Assembly: GCF_024722015.1 (NCBI RefSeq)
Contig: NZ_JANQBD010000007.1
Location: 1-64,000 of the forward strand
Length of the DNA: 64,000 nucleotides
Source: Paenibacillus radicis (ex Xue et al. 2023)
GTDB lineage: Bacteria > Bacillota > Bacilli > Paenibacillales > NBRC-103111
Direction of reading: 5' to 3'
Part shown: piece by piece, positions 52,784-62,788 of the stretch
Layout: the number at the start of each line of letters is the position of its first letter
How positions within the stretch are numbered: the stretch's first letter is position 1
Position numbers and translations under genes: made by a program
Notes under the pieces: model-generated
What the model was told of the DNA's origin: nothing
Databases searched by the model: none
Seen by the model: only the letters and a program-made list of their open reading frames with translations

Positions 52784-54503
52784 TCATGGGCTCCTTCCAT
52801 TTTAAGATAGATTTAAAGCCCCCATTGTCGTCGGCTGTCATTAATTCCAGTCCGGAAGCAGGTCCGAAATAATGCTGCAGCCGCTGGTGCACATTCCACA
52901 CCCCACAGCCCATCTGCTCACTCATCGGCTCGTCCAATGTTTGCCGCAGCTCGGCCAGCTGTGCAGTCGTCACTCCAACTCCATTATCTTCTATAATAAT
53001 CCGATGTTCATAACCGTCGGACTCTCCACTAATCCGAATCAATCCTTTGCCCGCTTTTCGCTCAAGCCCATGAATAACGGCATTTTCAACCAACGGCTGC
53101 AGCAGCAGTCTTGGTATTGTCATAGCGAGTATGGCTTCTGGAACATCTATCTCATAACAAACCCGTTCCATTCTTAAATTTTGAATCGTCAAATAATTGG
53201 TGATAAGCTGCAGCTCCTCTCGAACGCTTACGAGCTGCTTCTCCACCCGGGTCGTGTACCGATAATAATCTCCCAGATTGTTAGCCATAGCTACGACGGA
53301 TTGCTTATCCTCCAGCATCGCCATATTGCTTATAAAGTATAGACAATTATATAAAAAATGAGGATTAATCTGCGCCTGAAGCTGCTTCAGCGTTGCCTCC
53401 CGTGACCGCAGCTGTTCTGCGTACACTTTCTCAATTAATTCTTGAATTTCTTCGGCCATCTCGTTAAAGCGGCGGATTAAGAAATCAAACTCATTATTCG
53501 GCTTATAATCAATTCGCGCTGAATAAACCCCTCTTTTGAGCAGCATGACTCCCTGAAGCAGCTTGGCGATTGGCCTTTGAACATGGCGATACAGCAAATA
53601 TGCTGCAACCATACCGGCAACAAGCAGCAAACTAATGGCTACATAGAAGAAGTTCCTGCTTTTATTGATAGGCAGCAGTGTTTGCTCTAACGGAACATAA
53701 TCAACCAAATACCAGCCTAAAGTATTGGATTTAACGAAGTTAATTAAATATTTTTTGGAATCCAGCTCTAGAATACGGTTGCCAGAATCCGCTTCTATCT
53801 TCTGCTTATCCAGCTGTTGTGTAACAATGGCAGCAAGCGGTGAAGTAACGCTATGATTATAAACACCTGGCATTCCCGGAATATATAAAAAAGGGTCCCC
53901 TTTGCCCCCCGCTTTAAAATGATCCAGCATTAGCCGGAGATTTTCTGCGGAAAACCGGACCTCATAGATGACGTGGGTCTTCTCTAATCCTAATGCTGAA
54001 GCAGGCTCTGCGATTTGACGGACGAATGAGTCGTATAATGGTTTGCCGCTGCCTTGATCATAAGTCCAATTAGCTTTAATCGGCTGTTTCATATAGGCAT
54101 CATTGTAAGTGACAAAAATGTTGGACGACAAAACCTGCTTCTCTTCCGCCAAGTATATGTTTAATTCATTCGTCCATTCACTGGATGCGCTTTGATAGCC
54201 AAGCTTCTCTATAACTCTTGATTGTAAAAGAAGTCTATCTAATGCAGTGCTGTACTTCTTCCCTACATACTCGCGTATAAAAGGATCGTGGCCGACAATA
54301 ACTGGGAACATTGCCAATTGATCGACGGCCGCATCCACTTGTGATATAAAAAATTGCTGACGGTTCAGCAGATTTCCTTGAATCTCACTGCGCAGCACAT
54401 TAATACTAACTTGATGCGAATACATATACACGCAGGCAATAGGGACCAGAAGTAGAAAGATGATCAGCACCATTTTACGAAACGTGTTTTTTTTAGCTGC
54501 CAT
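52758..54503 (-). CDS. YesM-like sensor histidine kinase
   Basis: A 581-residue membrane kinase. It has a first helix (about 10-30), an extracellular sensor of about 250 residues, a second helix (about 285-305), HAMP, and a His-kinase domain with QAQINPHFLYNCLYF (phospho-His) and ATP motifs PRLLLQPLVENAVIHGL and IIEDNGVGVT. The start at 54503 follows GGAGTGG; a longer frame overlaps the permease gene and is rejected. Paired with the YesN-like regulator encoded next. Such pairs commonly sense sugars together with a neighbouring ABC system. Confidence 0.92.
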   Translation of the reverse strand: MAAKKNTFRKMVLIIFLLLVPIACVYMYSHQVSINVLRSEIQGNLLNRQQFFISQVDAAVDQLAMFPVIVGHDPFIREYVGKKYSTALDRLLLQSRVIEKLGYQSASSEWTNELNIYLAEEKQVLSSNIFVTYNDAYMKQPIKANWTYDQGSGKPLYDSFVRQIAEPASALGLEKTHVIYEVRFSAENLRLMLDHFKAGGKGDPFLYIPGMPGVYNHSVTSPLAAIVTQQLDKQKIEADSGNRILELDSKKYLINFVKSNTLGWYLVDYVPLEQTLLPINKSRNFFYVAISLLLVAGMVAAYLLYRHVQRPIAKLLQGVMLLKRGVYSARIDYKPNNEFDFLIRRFNEMAEEIQELIEKVYAEQLRSREATLKQLQAQINPHFLYNCLYFISNMAMLEDKQSVVAMANNLGDYYRYTTRVEKQLVSVREELQLITNYLTIQNLRMERVCYEIDVPEAILAMTIPRLLLQPLVENAVIHGLERKAGKGLIRISGESDGYEHRIIIEDNGVGVTTAQLAELRQTLDEPMSEQMGCGVWNVHQRLQHYFGPASGLELMTADDNGGFKSILKWKEPMNVSAVDRR

Positions 54504-54556
54504 CTTAACCACTCCACCCCATTCTTGCTGTATACGTATAGTTTGCCCTTGCATGG

Positions 54557-55372
54557 TTATCCTTTCACCGCTCCAGCTGCCAATCCACTTACGATATAAC
54601 GCTGTGCCAGCAATGCTATTATAAGTACGGGCAGTGTTATTATGCAAGCCGCGGCCATCAAGGCGCCCCAATTGATTTCTGAGTACGACATAAAGTTAAA
54701 TACAGCGATTGGCAATGTTTTGGTCTTGTCTCCCGCCAGAATGATCGAGAACATAAAGTTGTTCCAAGAGAAAATAAACGACAAAAGTGACGACGTAATG
54801 ATTCCAGGTCCGGAAATCGGCAAAATAATACGGAGAAAAACCTGCGAGCGCGTGCAGCCGTCAATCAAGCCAGCTTCTTCAATTTCTGTAGGCAATCCTT
54901 CAAAGAAGGAAATCATGATCCAGATTATAAAAGGCAGCCCGACCAGCATATGGCTTAATATTAGCGCCAGATAGGTGTCCACCAGCTTTAGATTGGAAAA
55001 CAAGATGAACCATGGGATCAGGAACGTAATACCCGGTACAATTCTCGCCACGAGAATAACCAAACCGAGCCCCTGAAGCCTGTACCTGGCAATCGCATAA
55101 GCAGCAGGCAAGCCTAACAGAAGAGATCCGGCTGTAGAACCTACCGCTACAATGAAGCTGTTCACAATAAAACGCATAAACTCATATTGACCGAAGACGT
55201 TTACGTAGTTTTTCATAGTTGGTGTAAAGAACAGAAACTGCCCTTTTGACATGATCTGAGCCTGTGTCTTAAAGGACGCAAGAAGCATCCATATAAACGG
55301 AAATGCAAACACCATAATGACGAGCAGCGTCAAAACAGGATACACCCACCTTAGAGCACCATTCTTTTTCAT
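54557..55372 (-). CDS. Sugar ABC permease, MsmG/AraQ type
   Basis: A 271-residue membrane permease with six helices and the EAA loop EEAGLIDGCTRSQVFLRIILP. The start is set at 55372 behind GGAGGTG, which lies in the last codons of the preceding permease gene (stop codon at 55377). The frame can be extended by 11 codons, but that part overlaps the neighbour. It forms the channel with the MsmF-type permease. Confidence 0.92.
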   Translation of the reverse strand: MKKNGALRWVYPVLTLLVIMVFAFPFIWMLLASFKTQAQIMSKGQFLFFTPTMKNYVNVFGQYEFMRFIVNSFIVAVGSTAGSLLLGLPAAYAIARYRLQGLGLVILVARIVPGITFLIPWFILFSNLKLVDTYLALILSHMLVGLPFIIWIMISFFEGLPTEIEEAGLIDGCTRSQVFLRIILPISGPGIITSSLLSFIFSWNNFMFSIILAGDKTKTLPIAVFNFMSYSEINWGALMAAACIITLPVLIIALLAQRYIVSGLAAGAVKG

Positions 55373-55376
55373 AAGG

Positions 55377-56255
55377 TTACTGCACCTCCATGCGTTTGCG
55401 AACATAAATCAAAGCGAGTGTAAGACCCATAACAATAGCAAAGAAGATTACGAGCAAAGAGGACGCCATACCCAGCTTGAAATACTGGAAGCCTAGCACA
55501 TACCCGTACAAATTCAATGTCTCCGAGGCTAAATTCGGTCCGCCTTGAGTTGTTGCGTAGATGATATCAAACGTTTTTAGTACATCAATCAGACGAAGCA
55601 TTACGGCAACAACGATCGTTGGTCTTAACAACGGCAGTGTGATGTTGGTGAACTTTTGCCAGGTTGATGCTCCATCCACATCGGCCGCTTCATACGGATC
55701 GCTCGGTAAAGTAGATAAGCCAGCCATAACGATTAAAGCAATCATTGGCGTCCATTCCCAGACATCCACGATAATTAGAGATGGAATTACTTGATTAGGC
55801 GAAGCCAGCCATAACAATGGTTCAAGACCCATAGCTTTCAACAGCGAATTGGCAACACCAATAGTCGGTTCATAGATTAACATCCACACAAGACCCATCG
55901 CTACAGGGGTGGCCACCATAGGAAGCAGAAATATTGTTTTTACAATGTTTTTACCGCGAAATTCCCGGTACAGCAGCATCGCTATTGCAATTGCGAGTAC
56001 TGTCTCCAGTACAAGTGCAACGATGGTAAAATAAAACGTGTTGAACACCGAGTCCCAGAAGCGTCCTTCACTTAATAAAGTTGTGTAGTTGCTCAATCCT
56101 ACCCATTTGGGTGGTGTTGTTGCAGACATGCTCCATTCATAAAAGCTGATTCTAAATGTGTAAACGATGGGGAATACCATCATGATCAAAACAAATAACA
56201 GCGCCGGCATCGTATAAATCCATTTGATGTTGCGGTCAAACCAGCTATGATTCAT
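55377..56255 (-). CDS. Sugar ABC permease, MsmF/AraP type
   Basis: A 292-residue membrane permease with six helices and the EAA loop YEAADVDGASTWQKFTNITLP. It follows the binding-protein gene after a hairpin (56296-56329) and precedes the MsmG-type permease by four bases. No ATPase gene is linked. Confidence 0.92.
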   Translation of the reverse strand: MNHSWFDRNIKWIYTMPALLFVLIMMVFPIVYTFRISFYEWSMSATTPPKWVGLSNYTTLLSEGRFWDSVFNTFYFTIVALVLETVLAIAIAMLLYREFRGKNIVKTIFLLPMVATPVAMGLVWMLIYEPTIGVANSLLKAMGLEPLLWLASPNQVIPSLIIVDVWEWTPMIALIVMAGLSTLPSDPYEAADVDGASTWQKFTNITLPLLRPTIVVAVMLRLIDVLKTFDIIYATTQGGPNLASETLNLYGYVLGFQYFKLGMASSLLVIFFAIVMGLTLALIYVRKRMEVQ

Positions 56256-56295
56256 TTCCTTGGCCTACCTTTCTCTATTGCGAATGGGTCTCTGG

Positions 56296-56329
56296 AAAAA
56301 AGAAAGGATCGGCTTGAGCACCGATCCTT
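56296..56329 (-). terminator. Intra-operon terminator after the binding-protein gene
   Basis: Arms AAGGATCGG (56304-56312) and CCGATCCTT (56321-56329) with a T-run on the minus strand. It sits between the binding protein and permease genes, where partial termination would give more binding protein than permease (known for ABC operons, inferred here). Confidence 0.85.
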
Positions 56330-56340
56330 CTCTCCACCGC

Positions 56341-57678
56341 TTACTTGCCCTTTTCTTTATCCATGATCGTTTGAAGCTCTGAATTCGCTTTGTCTGCGGC
56401 TGCTTTAATATCGCCTCCGGTCATACCTTGCAAGACGATAGCACCTACCGCATCACGCGCTTCACCAACTCCGATCAATACCGGGCGGTCATGGTCTACG
56501 CCGCCTTTGGCGGATTCTTTAATAACCTGAACCATTTCTGCCGGGAAGCCTGACGTGCCTTCAGCATTATCCCACACAGAAGCACGTGCGCCAGGGTTGC
56601 CAAGCTTTTGAGTTTTCAGAACAACGTCTTTGCTTGTCGCCCATTTGATGAATTCCCAAGACGCATCTTTGTTGGCAGTTTTGGAGTTCATAGCCAGTCC
56701 CCATGAAGTGATATTGTACGGCTTCGAGCCTGCTTTCCCGGATGGGAATAAAGCAAAGCCTACATTATCGGCAACCGTTGACTTCTCCTTGTCGGTCACA
56801 TTTTTATATAGTGAATTTGCATCCGTTAGAAAAGCTACTTTGCCTTGAGCAAAAATACCGAAAGCTTGCGGCCAAGACATATTCAATACTCCTGGAGGAG
56901 CATAGTCTTTAAGCAAGGAGCTGTATGTTGTGAAAGCTTTGATAGCTTCTGGTGTATTTACAGTTGCTTTATCTCCCGTTGTAAAGTCAGCGCCTTCAGA
57001 GAACAGGAATGAGGATACTTGTGTTACAAGCGGCGAGCGCTGTCCACGTGCTACAAATCCGTACATTTCATTTTTTGGATCATGAAGCTTTTTGACAGCC
57101 GCTGTTAACTCGTCCAATGTTTTAGGTACCGCAATTCCTGCTTTTTGCAATAAATCCTTACGGTAATACAAGATCTCCTGTTCCGTAATGATAGGGATTC
57201 CAGCTAGCTTGCCATCTACAGTTGTCGAGCCGATAGCTGATTTGGAGAAATCGTTGAAATCATAGCTCGCATCCTTTTGCGGGTATTCATCCAATGCTGC
57301 TACCCAACCGTTTTTGTAGAACAGCTTGCCTTCTTGCAAAGGTCGGTACATGAATACATCCGGCGTTGCTGAGCTTGAAGTGAATTGAACGGTCAGCTTT
57401 TGCGTTAATTGATCCTCGAAGAAGCTTTGCAGTTCTACCTTCATGCCTGTTTTGGCTTCGAACTCAGGGATTAACGGCTTAATGGCTTCTCCCCATGGAT
57501 GATTGGCTGTAACCACAGTCAATTTCTTGCCATCAAAAGGCTTGGCTGCTGCTCCTCCTGCTGCATTGCCTGCATCTGGCTTTGCAGGTGTTGTGCTGCT
57601 ACCGCAGCCAGCGAGCATGCTTGTGGCAAGAATGGTTGCCACTCCAGCAGTTAACCAACGTTTTTTGTTTATTTTCAT
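56341..57678 (-). CDS. Sugar ABC transporter binding lipoprotein
   Basis: A 445-residue extracellular sugar-binding protein (MalE/MsmE-like) with lipobox MLAGC (Cys25) and an Ala/Gly/Pro-rich linker to about residue 48. The mature part reads TVVTANHPWGEAIKPLIPEF at its start. It is first in the operon and faces the divergent rarD gene. The ligand is unknown; there is no linked hydrolase. Confidence 0.93.
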   Translation of the reverse strand: MKINKKRWLTAGVATILATSMLAGCGSSTTPAKPDAGNAAGGAAAKPFDGKKLTVVTANHPWGEAIKPLIPEFEAKTGMKVELQSFFEDQLTQKLTVQFTSSSATPDVFMYRPLQEGKLFYKNGWVAALDEYPQKDASYDFNDFSKSAIGSTTVDGKLAGIPIITEQEILYYRKDLLQKAGIAVPKTLDELTAAVKKLHDPKNEMYGFVARGQRSPLVTQVSSFLFSEGADFTTGDKATVNTPEAIKAFTTYSSLLKDYAPPGVLNMSWPQAFGIFAQGKVAFLTDANSLYKNVTDKEKSTVADNVGFALFPSGKAGSKPYNITSWGLAMNSKTANKDASWEFIKWATSKDVVLKTQKLGNPGARASVWDNAEGTSGFPAEMVQVIKESAKGGVDHDRPVLIGVGEARDAVGAIVLQGMTGGDIKAAADKANSELQTIMDKEKGK

Positions 57679-57974
57679 TAGTAAGAACCCTCCTAGTATA
57701 TGCTTGCGATCGTCTGCTCGATCTCTATGTATAGCTTAAACCATTTTAAAATCCCCTGAAATAACGCAAATTAAACATGTATAACGCGAACACAACGGAT
57801 TTAACAAGAAATCTGCCGATACATTTTGCGTAATCATTTCCTTTACAAATTCTTCAAGCGGCTTCTGCCTTTCGTAATTTTCCGCCTTCTCGTAATCAAT
57901 TACTAAGGTAGGGTTACTTTCTTTCGGTAAGTTTGATACACTAAGACTTACTTTAAAGAAGGAGTCAGGTGTAA

Positions 57975-58865
57975 ATGAAAAAAGGAGTTATTTATGGAAT
58001 ATTAGCTTATTTTTCTTGGGGACTATTGCCCTTGTATTGGCGTCTCTTCGAATCGATGCCGGCTTGGGAGATTCTTGCCCACCGAATTGTATGGTCCTTA
58101 GTTTTTGTAGCCATTTTGGTGACTGCAGCCAAACGCTGGAAGCAGCTTAAATCGGTTGTTCCCAATCTTAAAAGCAAAGCGGCCGTATTGCTTTGCTCCA
58201 TCTTCATAAGCTGCAACTGGTTTCTTTTCATTTGGGCAGTGAATAATGGTCATGTGATCGAGACGAGCTTAGGCTATTATATGAATCCGCTTATTAGCGT
58301 TGTTTTCGCTGTCATCTTTTTGAAAGAACGACTTTCGGCAGGCCAATGGATTGCCATCTTACTTGCAGGCCTAGGTGTTCTGATTATGGCCATTCAATAC
58401 GGCACTGTCCCGTGGGTTGCAATTTCTTTAGCCATTTCTTTTGCTCTGTATGGCCTTGCCAAAAAAATAGCAGGCTTGGATGTGCTGCTGAGCCTGACTT
58501 GGGAAACCATCATTGTTTTTCCCGCTGCATTAGGCTATTTATTTTACATTCAAGGTTCCGGTACAGGCACACTCTCTAATTTATCCGGCTATTCGCTTGC
58601 ACTTCTTCTACTATCGGGAGCGGCGACTGCCTTGCCTTTATTCTGGTTTGCTCAGGCTGCCAAGCTGCTGCCTTTATCGATGGTTGGATTCATCCAGTAT
58701 ATTGCTCCGACAACAAGCCTGCTGTTAGCTATTTTTATTTTTCACGAACCGTTTGCCGAAGCCCAATTGATAAGCTTTTCGTGTATCTGGCTCGCCTTGA
58801 TTGTCTATTCCTTTGTCACCTTCAGAAAATCCAAAGTAAATAAAATGGTAACTAATGCCGCATAG
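57975..58865 (+). CDS. rarD: RarD-type EamA permease
   Basis: A 296-residue, ten-helix protein of the RarD group (YFSWGLLPLYWRLF at the N-terminus, ISCNWFLFIWAVNNGHVIETSLGYYMNPL in the middle, WFAQAAKLLPLSMVGFIQYI later). RarD proteins are putative permeases whose substrate is not known. ATG lies nine bases after AAGGAGTCA. It is followed at once by the family 2 repeat, whose hairpin is positioned as its terminator. Confidence 0.9.
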   Translation: MKKGVIYGILAYFSWGLLPLYWRLFESMPAWEILAHRIVWSLVFVAILVTAAKRWKQLKSVVPNLKSKAAVLLCSIFISCNWFLFIWAVNNGHVIETSLGYYMNPLISVVFAVIFLKERLSAGQWIAILLAGLGVLIMAIQYGTVPWVAISLAISFALYGLAKKIAGLDVLLSLTWETIIVFPAALGYLFYIQGSGTGTLSNLSGYSLALLLLSGAATALPLFWFAQAAKLLPLSMVGFIQYIAPTTSLLLAIFIFHEPFAEAQLISFSCIWLALIVYSFVTFRKSKVNKMVTNAA

Positions 58866-59075
58866 AAGTGATGGAAAATAGCGGAAGAACTTATCCGCTA
58901 TCACCTGGAAAGCCACAAAAACAGAGGGATAACGGAACTGGCTTTTCCGTTATCCCTCTGTTTTTGTGCATAATTCCCTTATCCTCCGGTAATAACGGAA
59001 TTCCAACTTCCGCTATTGCCTCATATTGGAGGAGGCAGATACAATAACGGAAATCTCCGTTCCGTTCAGCTCCTC
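58866..59075 (+). repeat. Structured repeat family 2, copy 3
   Basis: It starts at the rarD stop codon. A first hairpin ATAGCGGA/TCCGCTAT (58879-58901) is followed by the main hairpin with perfect 24-base arms (58914-58937 and 58945-58968) and T-rich end, then by ATAACGGAA/CTTCCGCTAT and ACGGAAATCTCCGTTCCGT segments. It matches copy 1 almost throughout. Confidence 0.88.
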
Positions 59076-59204
59076 AAAGCCTCATAGTAGTTACGCCACC
59101 GCGCCGCTAGCCTCATAAAACTCTTCCCTGATTATGCATAGACGAAGAATGCTCGCTCATCGCCTTTATTAGCTAACCAATTAGCTCCATCTTCACTCCA
59201 GCCT
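59076..59204. other. End of the MATE gene region
   Basis: A short stretch between the repeat and the 3' end of the MATE gene. I see no gene, and no clear T-tailed hairpin for the MATE gene. Confidence 0.5.
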
Positions 59205-60596
59205 TCATCCTGCTGCTTGCTGCGGCTTATCCCCCAGCATCTTGGCATTTCGCCAATTGCCCCACACATAATAGCTGATAGATAACATTATTCCGATGCT
59301 GAAAGCAATAGGGAAGCTCCACCATACCGCATCCAAACCATATTTGGCGCTTAAATAATAAGAGAGTGGAATCCGTATGCACCACAGCGACAGAAAGGTT
59401 GTAAGCAGAGGTACCATTACAGCTCCGGTGGCTCTCACAACGCCAGATACCACAAAGGTAATGCCGAATAGTATAAATGCCCACAGCGTTATAGAATTAA
59501 TTCGCATGCCTATCTCTATTGCCGCTTGATCCTGCAGAAATAATCCTAATGCTTGGCGATTAAACAAGTATATCAAGCCCACAAGCGCACCGGTCATGAG
59601 GAAGTTAATCACAATGCCCATAATTGTTGTCTTATGTACCCGATCCCATTTGCCGGCACCCACATTCTGAGCCGCTACAGTAGAGACTGCTCCTCCAATC
59701 GCCATTGCAGGCATCTGGATATAGCTGGACAATTGCATAGCTGCACCGAAGGCTGCTGTAGCAACAGAGCCAAAACTGTTAACCAAATTAATAAAAGCGA
59801 GAGCGCTTGTAGACACAATTAACATTTGTAAGCCCATTGGAACACCTTTTCTTACAAGTGACCCGATAATCGCGCGATCAAATCGGACATAGGGCAGATC
59901 TGCACGAGTTAAGCGCAGGAAATGCTTTTTGCGATATAGAAATATAATCAAGCAAACTAAGCTGACGAATTGCGCAATCACAGTCGCTACCGCAGAACCG
60001 GCAATTCCGAGAGCAGGAACAGGACCAAGACCGAATATAAATAACGGATTCAACACTATATCCAGGAAGGTTGAAATCAGTAAAAAGTAGAAGGGTGTCT
60101 TCGCATCTCCAGCCCCTCGCATGATCATCATCACAAAATTATAACCATACATAAACAATAGGCCGATAAATATAATCCGTAAATAATCTGTTGCGAATGC
60201 TAGTGCATCTGGTGGTGTGTGCATTCCCTCAAGAATCAATGGCGAAAAAATAAAACCCAAAACCGTAATGCTAACCGCAATTCCAATAAAAAAGAGCGCA
60301 CTCGTACCAACAACCCGTTTAGCCCGCTGCTCATCCCCCGCTCCCACGCTTTGAGCAATTAATATTGTCGCGGCCATACCGATACCGAACACAAGACTCA
60401 GCAAAAAAAACATAATGTTATTTGCGTTAGAGGTAGCCGCGAATGCGCTTTCACCAAGAAAGTTACCAATCCATATAGCATTGATTGTACCGTTTAGCGA
60501 CTGCAGAACATTCCCCATTAACACTGGCAGCGCGAATAAAATCAACTTTTTACCAATTGGACCATCTGTTAGTGAAGTGTTCATCTTATAGGCCAT
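59205..60596 (-). CDS. MATE-family efflux transporter
   Basis: A 463-residue, 12-helix MATE exporter (NorM/DinF superfamily) with two homologous halves (GKKLILFALPVLMGNVLQSLNG; KGVPMGLQMLIVSTSALAF). It probably uses an ion gradient to export cationic drugs or metabolites. The start is set at 60596: GAGGAGAG lies upstream at good distance, and the earlier codons in frame have no site. It follows the MFS exporter gene by 62 bases and may be co-transcribed. Confidence 0.92.
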   Translation of the reverse strand: MAYKMNTSLTDGPIGKKLILFALPVLMGNVLQSLNGTINAIWIGNFLGESAFAATSNANNIMFFLLSLVFGIGMAATILIAQSVGAGDEQRAKRVVGTSALFFIGIAVSITVLGFIFSPLILEGMHTPPDALAFATDYLRIIFIGLLFMYGYNFVMMIMRGAGDAKTPFYFLLISTFLDIVLNPLFIFGLGPVPALGIAGSAVATVIAQFVSLVCLIIFLYRKKHFLRLTRADLPYVRFDRAIIGSLVRKGVPMGLQMLIVSTSALAFINLVNSFGSVATAAFGAAMQLSSYIQMPAMAIGGAVSTVAAQNVGAGKWDRVHKTTIMGIVINFLMTGALVGLIYLFNRQALGLFLQDQAAIEIGMRINSITLWAFILFGITFVVSGVVRATGAVMVPLLTTFLSLWCIRIPLSYYLSAKYGLDAVWWSFPIAFSIGIMLSISYYVWGNWRNAKMLGDKPQQAAG

Positions 60597-60658
60597 GCTC
60601 ATCTCTCCTCTATGTAGAATGAAAGACAGCCGAAGCTGCCCTTCAAACATCAGGCATA

Positions 60659-61999
60659 TTAAACTTTACGAATCATAAAGGATGAAGCGAAAGCAAACAA
60701 GCAGACGATAAACCCATATAGAAATAAATGCTCAAACCCGGCATAAAAGCTGCTTGCTTTAGCCAGTATGGCTCCCATAATCGTTACCCCAATTGCCGTT
60801 CCTATGTTGGAGGAGAACAATTGAATCGAAGTCGCAACCCCTTTTTGATGAGGCTCGACAAGCTGTTGGGAACCAATGGTAGAAACCGTAAAAATCAAGC
60901 CAAAGGCTAATCCTTGAACTACCATTGCAAAGAAGGCAAACCAGAAGCCCGAGCCCTGCTTCAACATAAGCAGAAATGATCCCGAGACCACCAAGAGAAT
61001 ATTCCCCGCTATAATTAACTTTGAATAACCGTAACGCATAATCCATTTCCCGGCGGGCACCGATACAGCCATCCATCCGAATGACATCCCCAGCAGAGCG
61101 ACACCGCTAATAAACAAAGAATATCCTTCCTCTTGCAAAAACAATGGTAAAAAGCTGGAAGCTCCAAACAAGGAGACACAAGCCAAAAAGGTATTCACCT
61201 TCATCCAAGCAAAGGGCTTGTTCTGGAACAAGGTTAAAGGAACAATAGGTGACTCATGATTTTTCTCATACAGATAGAAGCCGACCATTACGACAATACC
61301 TGCTATACCATAAGCAAAAGTGTATTGCTCCACAATCGTAGTTAGCAGAAGCAAACTGATCCCAACGGCAAAAATCAATGCCCCCAATACATCTACCTTT
61401 GATTTTTTCGGTTCATACACTTCTTTATAAGCCGACAACAAAATGAACGAAACAAGGCAAATCGGAATGTTAATAAAAAAGATCCAACGCCAATTCGCAT
61501 ATTCAACGAAAAACGCGCCAAGCATAGGAGCCAATATAGCTGATAATCCCCACATTCCTGTGAATAGGGCTTGAATCTTGCCTCTCTTCTCTACAGCAAA
61601 CAAATCACCTGCAATAATTGAAGGAAACGGCATCATTACGCCTGCTCCTATCCCTTGTACAGCCCGATAAATAACTAGCTGCACCATAGAATTGGCAAAG
61701 CCGCACAATATGGATCCAAGCAAAAATAAAATAATTCCTGCACCAAAAATAGTTTTACGACCGAATAAATCCGATATTCTTCCTGCCACAGGTGCAATGA
61801 CTGTAGACATAATCATGTATGAGGCGAAGCTCCACGCATACAAATTGAAATTGCCCAGTTCTTTGGCGATTACAGGCATCGTCGTATTAGCAATGGTTGT
61901 ATCCATTGATGCAACCAGCATAGCCAGCACAATACTGATCATAACCGGAAGCTTGCTTTTAGCCGCTACGCGAACTACTGATGATGCTTCAACTGCCAT
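60659..61999 (-). CDS. MFS multidrug exporter, DHA2 type
   Basis: A 446-residue major facilitator of the drug:H+ antiporter type, with LVASMDTTIANTTMPVIA in helix 1, the loop GRISDLFGRKTIFGAG and the motif C-like GIGAGVMMPFPSIIAGD. ATG follows AGAGGATGTACG. Helix count by eye is 12-14. With the MATE gene downstream it forms an efflux pair. Substrates are not predictable. Confidence 0.9.
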   Translation of the reverse strand: MAVEASSVVRVAAKSKLPVMISIVLAMLVASMDTTIANTTMPVIAKELGNFNLYAWSFASYMIMSTVIAPVAGRISDLFGRKTIFGAGIILFLLGSILCGFANSMVQLVIYRAVQGIGAGVMMPFPSIIAGDLFAVEKRGKIQALFTGMWGLSAILAPMLGAFFVEYANWRWIFFINIPICLVSFILLSAYKEVYEPKKSKVDVLGALIFAVGISLLLLTTIVEQYTFAYGIAGIVVMVGFYLYEKNHESPIVPLTLFQNKPFAWMKVNTFLACVSLFGASSFLPLFLQEEGYSLFISGVALLGMSFGWMAVSVPAGKWIMRYGYSKLIIAGNILLVVSGSFLLMLKQGSGFWFAFFAMVVQGLAFGLIFTVSTIGSQQLVEPHQKGVATSIQLFSSNIGTAIGVTIMGAILAKASSFYAGFEHLFLYGFIVCLFAFASSFMIRKV

Positions 62000-62093
62000 C
62001 GTACATCCTCTTCCCTTCTTTTGCGTTTCTAATATGTAATTTTTTTACACGCAATAAATCCAGATTATCATAATTCCTGGTAAATGTGCACAA

Positions 62094-62127
62094 TAAAAAA
62101 CGCCTGCCCTATGAAGGAAACAAGCGT
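62094..62127 (-). terminator. Terminator of the 130-codon gene
   Basis: Arms ACGCCTG (62100-62106) and CAAGCGT (62121-62127) with a T-run on the minus strand. It separates the 130-codon gene from the MFS gene. Confidence 0.65.
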
Positions 62128-62153
62128 AATTCGTACCTTTGGGATGCTATTCT

Positions 62154-62546
62154 TCAGATAACTGCACTTAAACCGCCATATTTGGAGATTGCCATTAGCA
62201 GTTCGTTATGAATAGGAAGTATAAATTGAGCTGTCCCCATTGCGAATATTCCACTGCGGTTATGAAGGACTACACTGCGAACATAAATACGGTAATGTGA
62301 ACTTCCGGAGGACATTTTAATTATTTCCTCACCGGAGGAGCGGCGGTTATGAAAGGTGATAGCTTTTACATTAGAATTGTCGAACGGAACAATACTGATA
62401 ATATCCTCCAGCTTGATGTAATAATTGGCGTGAGGCTTTTGATAGATCAATTCCTTAGTTGACACCGTGATGCCGAAGTCTCCCTTTTTATGAGAAAGCT
62501 TCAGCTCTCCTTGATAGGTCTTAATAGCAATGAAATTTTCATTCAT
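62154..62546 (-). CDS. Hypothetical protein, PH-like fold possible
   Basis: A 130-residue soluble protein that I do not recognise. The strand-rich pattern (FGITVSTKELIYQKPHANYY, KLEDIISIVPF, HYRIYVRSVVLHNRSGIFAMG) ending in a helix (HNELLMAISKYG) resembles PH/GRAM-like domains, but this is only a visual impression. ATG follows AGGAGGTAATCTATC. It is monocistronic with its own terminator and divergent from udk. Confidence 0.7.
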   Translation of the reverse strand: MNENFIAIKTYQGELKLSHKKGDFGITVSTKELIYQKPHANYYIKLEDIISIVPFDNSNVKAITFHNRRSSGEEIIKMSSGSSHYRIYVRSVVLHNRSGIFAMGTAQFILPIHNELLMAISKYGGLSAVI

Positions 62547-62788
62547 GATAGATTACCTCCTGAGAGTTTCGTTGTAGCGAAACTAACCTCATAAGCTTTT
62601 ACAGAGCTTTCCATAGAAGGCTGGCTTCGTAAGGCATACAGTTGCAGGATGGGATTGCTTGTTCAAGAGCATACCACAAACTATGCCTGTCCGCCACAAT
62701 TCCAATCTAGAGTTCCCGCTGTGATTATGCTACAATACTTGAATTGAAGCTTAATCGCAGCATTTAGCAGGAGGATCAAATAACAATT

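Noticed and set aside
54504..54671. Longer N-terminus for the YesM-like kinase
   Set aside because: It overlaps the permease gene, whereas ATG 54503 has a good ribosome binding site directly before the first membrane helix.
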